From contig CAYNSO010000001.1 in assembly GCA_964399735.1 (NCBI GenBank), positions 124,001 through 188,000 of the forward strand: a stretch of 64,000 bases of DNA, written 5' to 3'. Shown in pieces: positions 63,145-64,000 of the stretch; position 1 is the first letter of the stretch; the number at the start of each line of letters is the position of its first letter. The notes under the pieces were generated by a model, which was given only the letters and a program-made list of their open reading frames with translations, had not been told where the DNA came from and ran no database searches. Source of the stretch: Fontivivens sp964399735. Its GTDB lineage: Bacteria; Zhuqueibacterota; Zhuqueibacteria; Residuimicrobiales; Krinioviventaceae. Both the position numbers and the translations under genes were made by a program.

Positions 63145-64000
63145 CTATTTATCGCTTAACGCCGCTACGCCGGGGAGAATTTTCCCTTCCATCAGTTCCA
63201 GGCTGGCGCCGCCGCCGGTGGAGATATGGCCAAATTGTTTGCCAAAACCGGACTTTTTAGCCGCGCTGGCGGAATCGCCGCCGCCGACGACCGATACCGC
63301 GCCGCTGGTGGCAATGGCTTCTGCCAGGGCAAAGGTGCCTTTGTCGTAACCTTTAACTTCAAACACACCCATCGGGCCGTTCCAGATGATCGTTTTGGAT
63401 TCTTTTACAGTTTTTACATACAGGTCAATGGTTTTCGGACCAATATCCAGACCCATCTTGTCTGCATCAATGGCCTCGCCGGCGGTCGCAGTAGGTGTGC
63501 CGGGGGCATCGGCAGTTGGAAAAGCAGCGCCGACAATGTGGTCAACCGGCAGTAACAGGTTAACTTTTTTCTGTGCAGCTTTTTCAATATAGCTTTTGGC
63601 TTTATCTACAAATTCTTCTTCAACGCGTGATTTACCGACTGCTATGCCCTTGGCTTTTAAAAATGTATAAGCCATGGCGCCGCCGATGATCAGGCTATCG
63701 ACCTGATCCAATAAATTCTCGATGACCAGGATTTTGTCGCTTACTTTGGCGCCGCCGAGAATAGCCAACAGCGGTTTGGTTGGGTTGTCGAACACTTTGG
63801 CAAAGTATTCCAGTTCTTTTTGCATCAGGTAGCCGGAAGCGCCTTGTCCCAGCTTTTCCGGTATGCCGGACATGGAGGCATGGGGACGATGGGCGGTGCC
63901 GAATGCGTCATCCACGTACAGATCGCCCAGTTTCGCCAGGGCGTCGATGAACCACTGTTGTTCGGCTTTGCTCAATTTTTTGCCTTCTTTTTTGCCTTCT
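63145..64000 (-). CDS. pgk: phosphoglycerate kinase, N-terminus beyond window
   Basis: About 285 residues of the C-terminal two thirds; the frame runs to the right edge (EGKKEGKKLSKAEQ), so the gene starts outside. Makes 3-phosphoglycerate and ATP in glycolysis. LGDLYVDDAFGTAHRPHASM, LLAILGGAKVSDKILVIENL, IIWNGPMGVFE and VVGGGDSASAAKKSG with HISTGGGASLELMEG are all in place. The Lys-rich insert before LGDLYV resembles the longer insert of eukaryotic-like PGKs. Confidence 0.97.
   Translation of the reverse strand, partial: EGKKEGKKLSKAEQQWFIDALAKLGDLYVDDAFGTAHRPHASMSGIPEKLGQGASGYLMQKELEYFAKVFDNPTKPLLAILGGAKVSDKILVIENLLDQVDSLIIGGAMAYTFLKAKGIAVGKSRVEEEFVDKAKSYIEKAAQKKVNLLLPVDHIVGAAFPTADAPGTPTATAGEAIDADKMGLDIGPKTIDLYVKTVKESKTIIWNGPMGVFEVKGYDKGTFALAEAIATSGAVSVVGGGDSASAAKKSGFGKQFGHISTGGGASLELMEGKILPGVAALSDK

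Overview
The window looks like a piece of a draft or metagenome-derived bacterial genome from the FCB side of the tree (Calditrichota/KSB1-like or a relative). The support is indirect: an extracellular LVIVD-repeat protein ends in an NYPNPFN-type T9SS/FlgD-like sorting domain, there are several WPxFRGP-type PQQ-like propellers, GH95 and GH5 lipoproteins, and a 100-N scaffold gap at 57404-57503. No rRNA, tRNA, CRISPR or insertion sequence was seen. Shine-Dalgarno motifs are common, and TTG and GTG starts are frequent and usually backed by good ribosome sites. From the left edge to about 43.4 kb every gene is on the minus strand; 43.8-54.7 kb is mostly plus; 54.8 kb to the right edge is minus.

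Region by region (minus-strand blocks are read right to left). 9034 to 1: an electron-transfer-like block with three periplasmic PQQ-like propellers, an NHL propeller, a 66-residue Tat-type Cys-rich protein, a Tat-type ferredoxin, a NapH/NosR-like membrane Fe-S protein and a membrane-anchored PQQ-like propeller, running off the left edge. 14346 to 9282: nitroreductase, uvrC, argG, argH. 16077 to 14548: an unusual ClpX-like ATPase with its own terminator. 26672 to 16361: polX, CPBP protease, mltG, UvrD/PcrA helicase, a 1236-residue TPR protein and nadC, tightly packed. 34923 to 26786: the complete shikimate pathway plus chorismate mutase and prephenate dehydrogenase (chorismate mutase, DAHP synthase, tyrA, aroA, aroE, aroC, aroK, aroB, aroQ) in one compact operon. 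43395 to 35018: GNAT protein, Tat sugar isomerase, a eukaryotic/thaumarchaeal-type topoisomerase IB, Crp/Fnr regulator, prs, HAD phosphatase, DegT aminotransferase, queD.

43.8-54.7 kb: two related-looking hypothetical proteins, a stand-alone zinc-finger anti-sigma-like protein and an M23 peptidase, trmB, a GH5 lipoprotein, a haem-binding protein, a CPBP protease, an HDOD response regulator, a PfkB kinase, a DinB protein and transaldolase. 54.8-64 kb: a divergent thymidylate synthase, a GH95 lipoprotein broken by the gap, the LVIVD protein, a ferritin-VIT1 fusion, a small outer-membrane-like protein and the C-terminal part of pgk.

The most notable discovery is in front of the aromatic operon. 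Between a promoter and the chorismate mutase gene lies a 21-codon reading frame in which 10 codons are Tyr or Phe, six of them consecutive (FYFYYF). It is followed by an intrinsic terminator that ends a few bases before the chorismate mutase ribosome site. The end of the small frame can pair instead with the 5' arm of the terminator. This is the full layout of ribosome-mediated attenuation, here sensing tyrosine and phenylalanine and controlling the whole shikimate-to-tyrosine pathway. The second is a 586-residue topoisomerase IB with all five catalytic residues of the eukaryotic enzyme.
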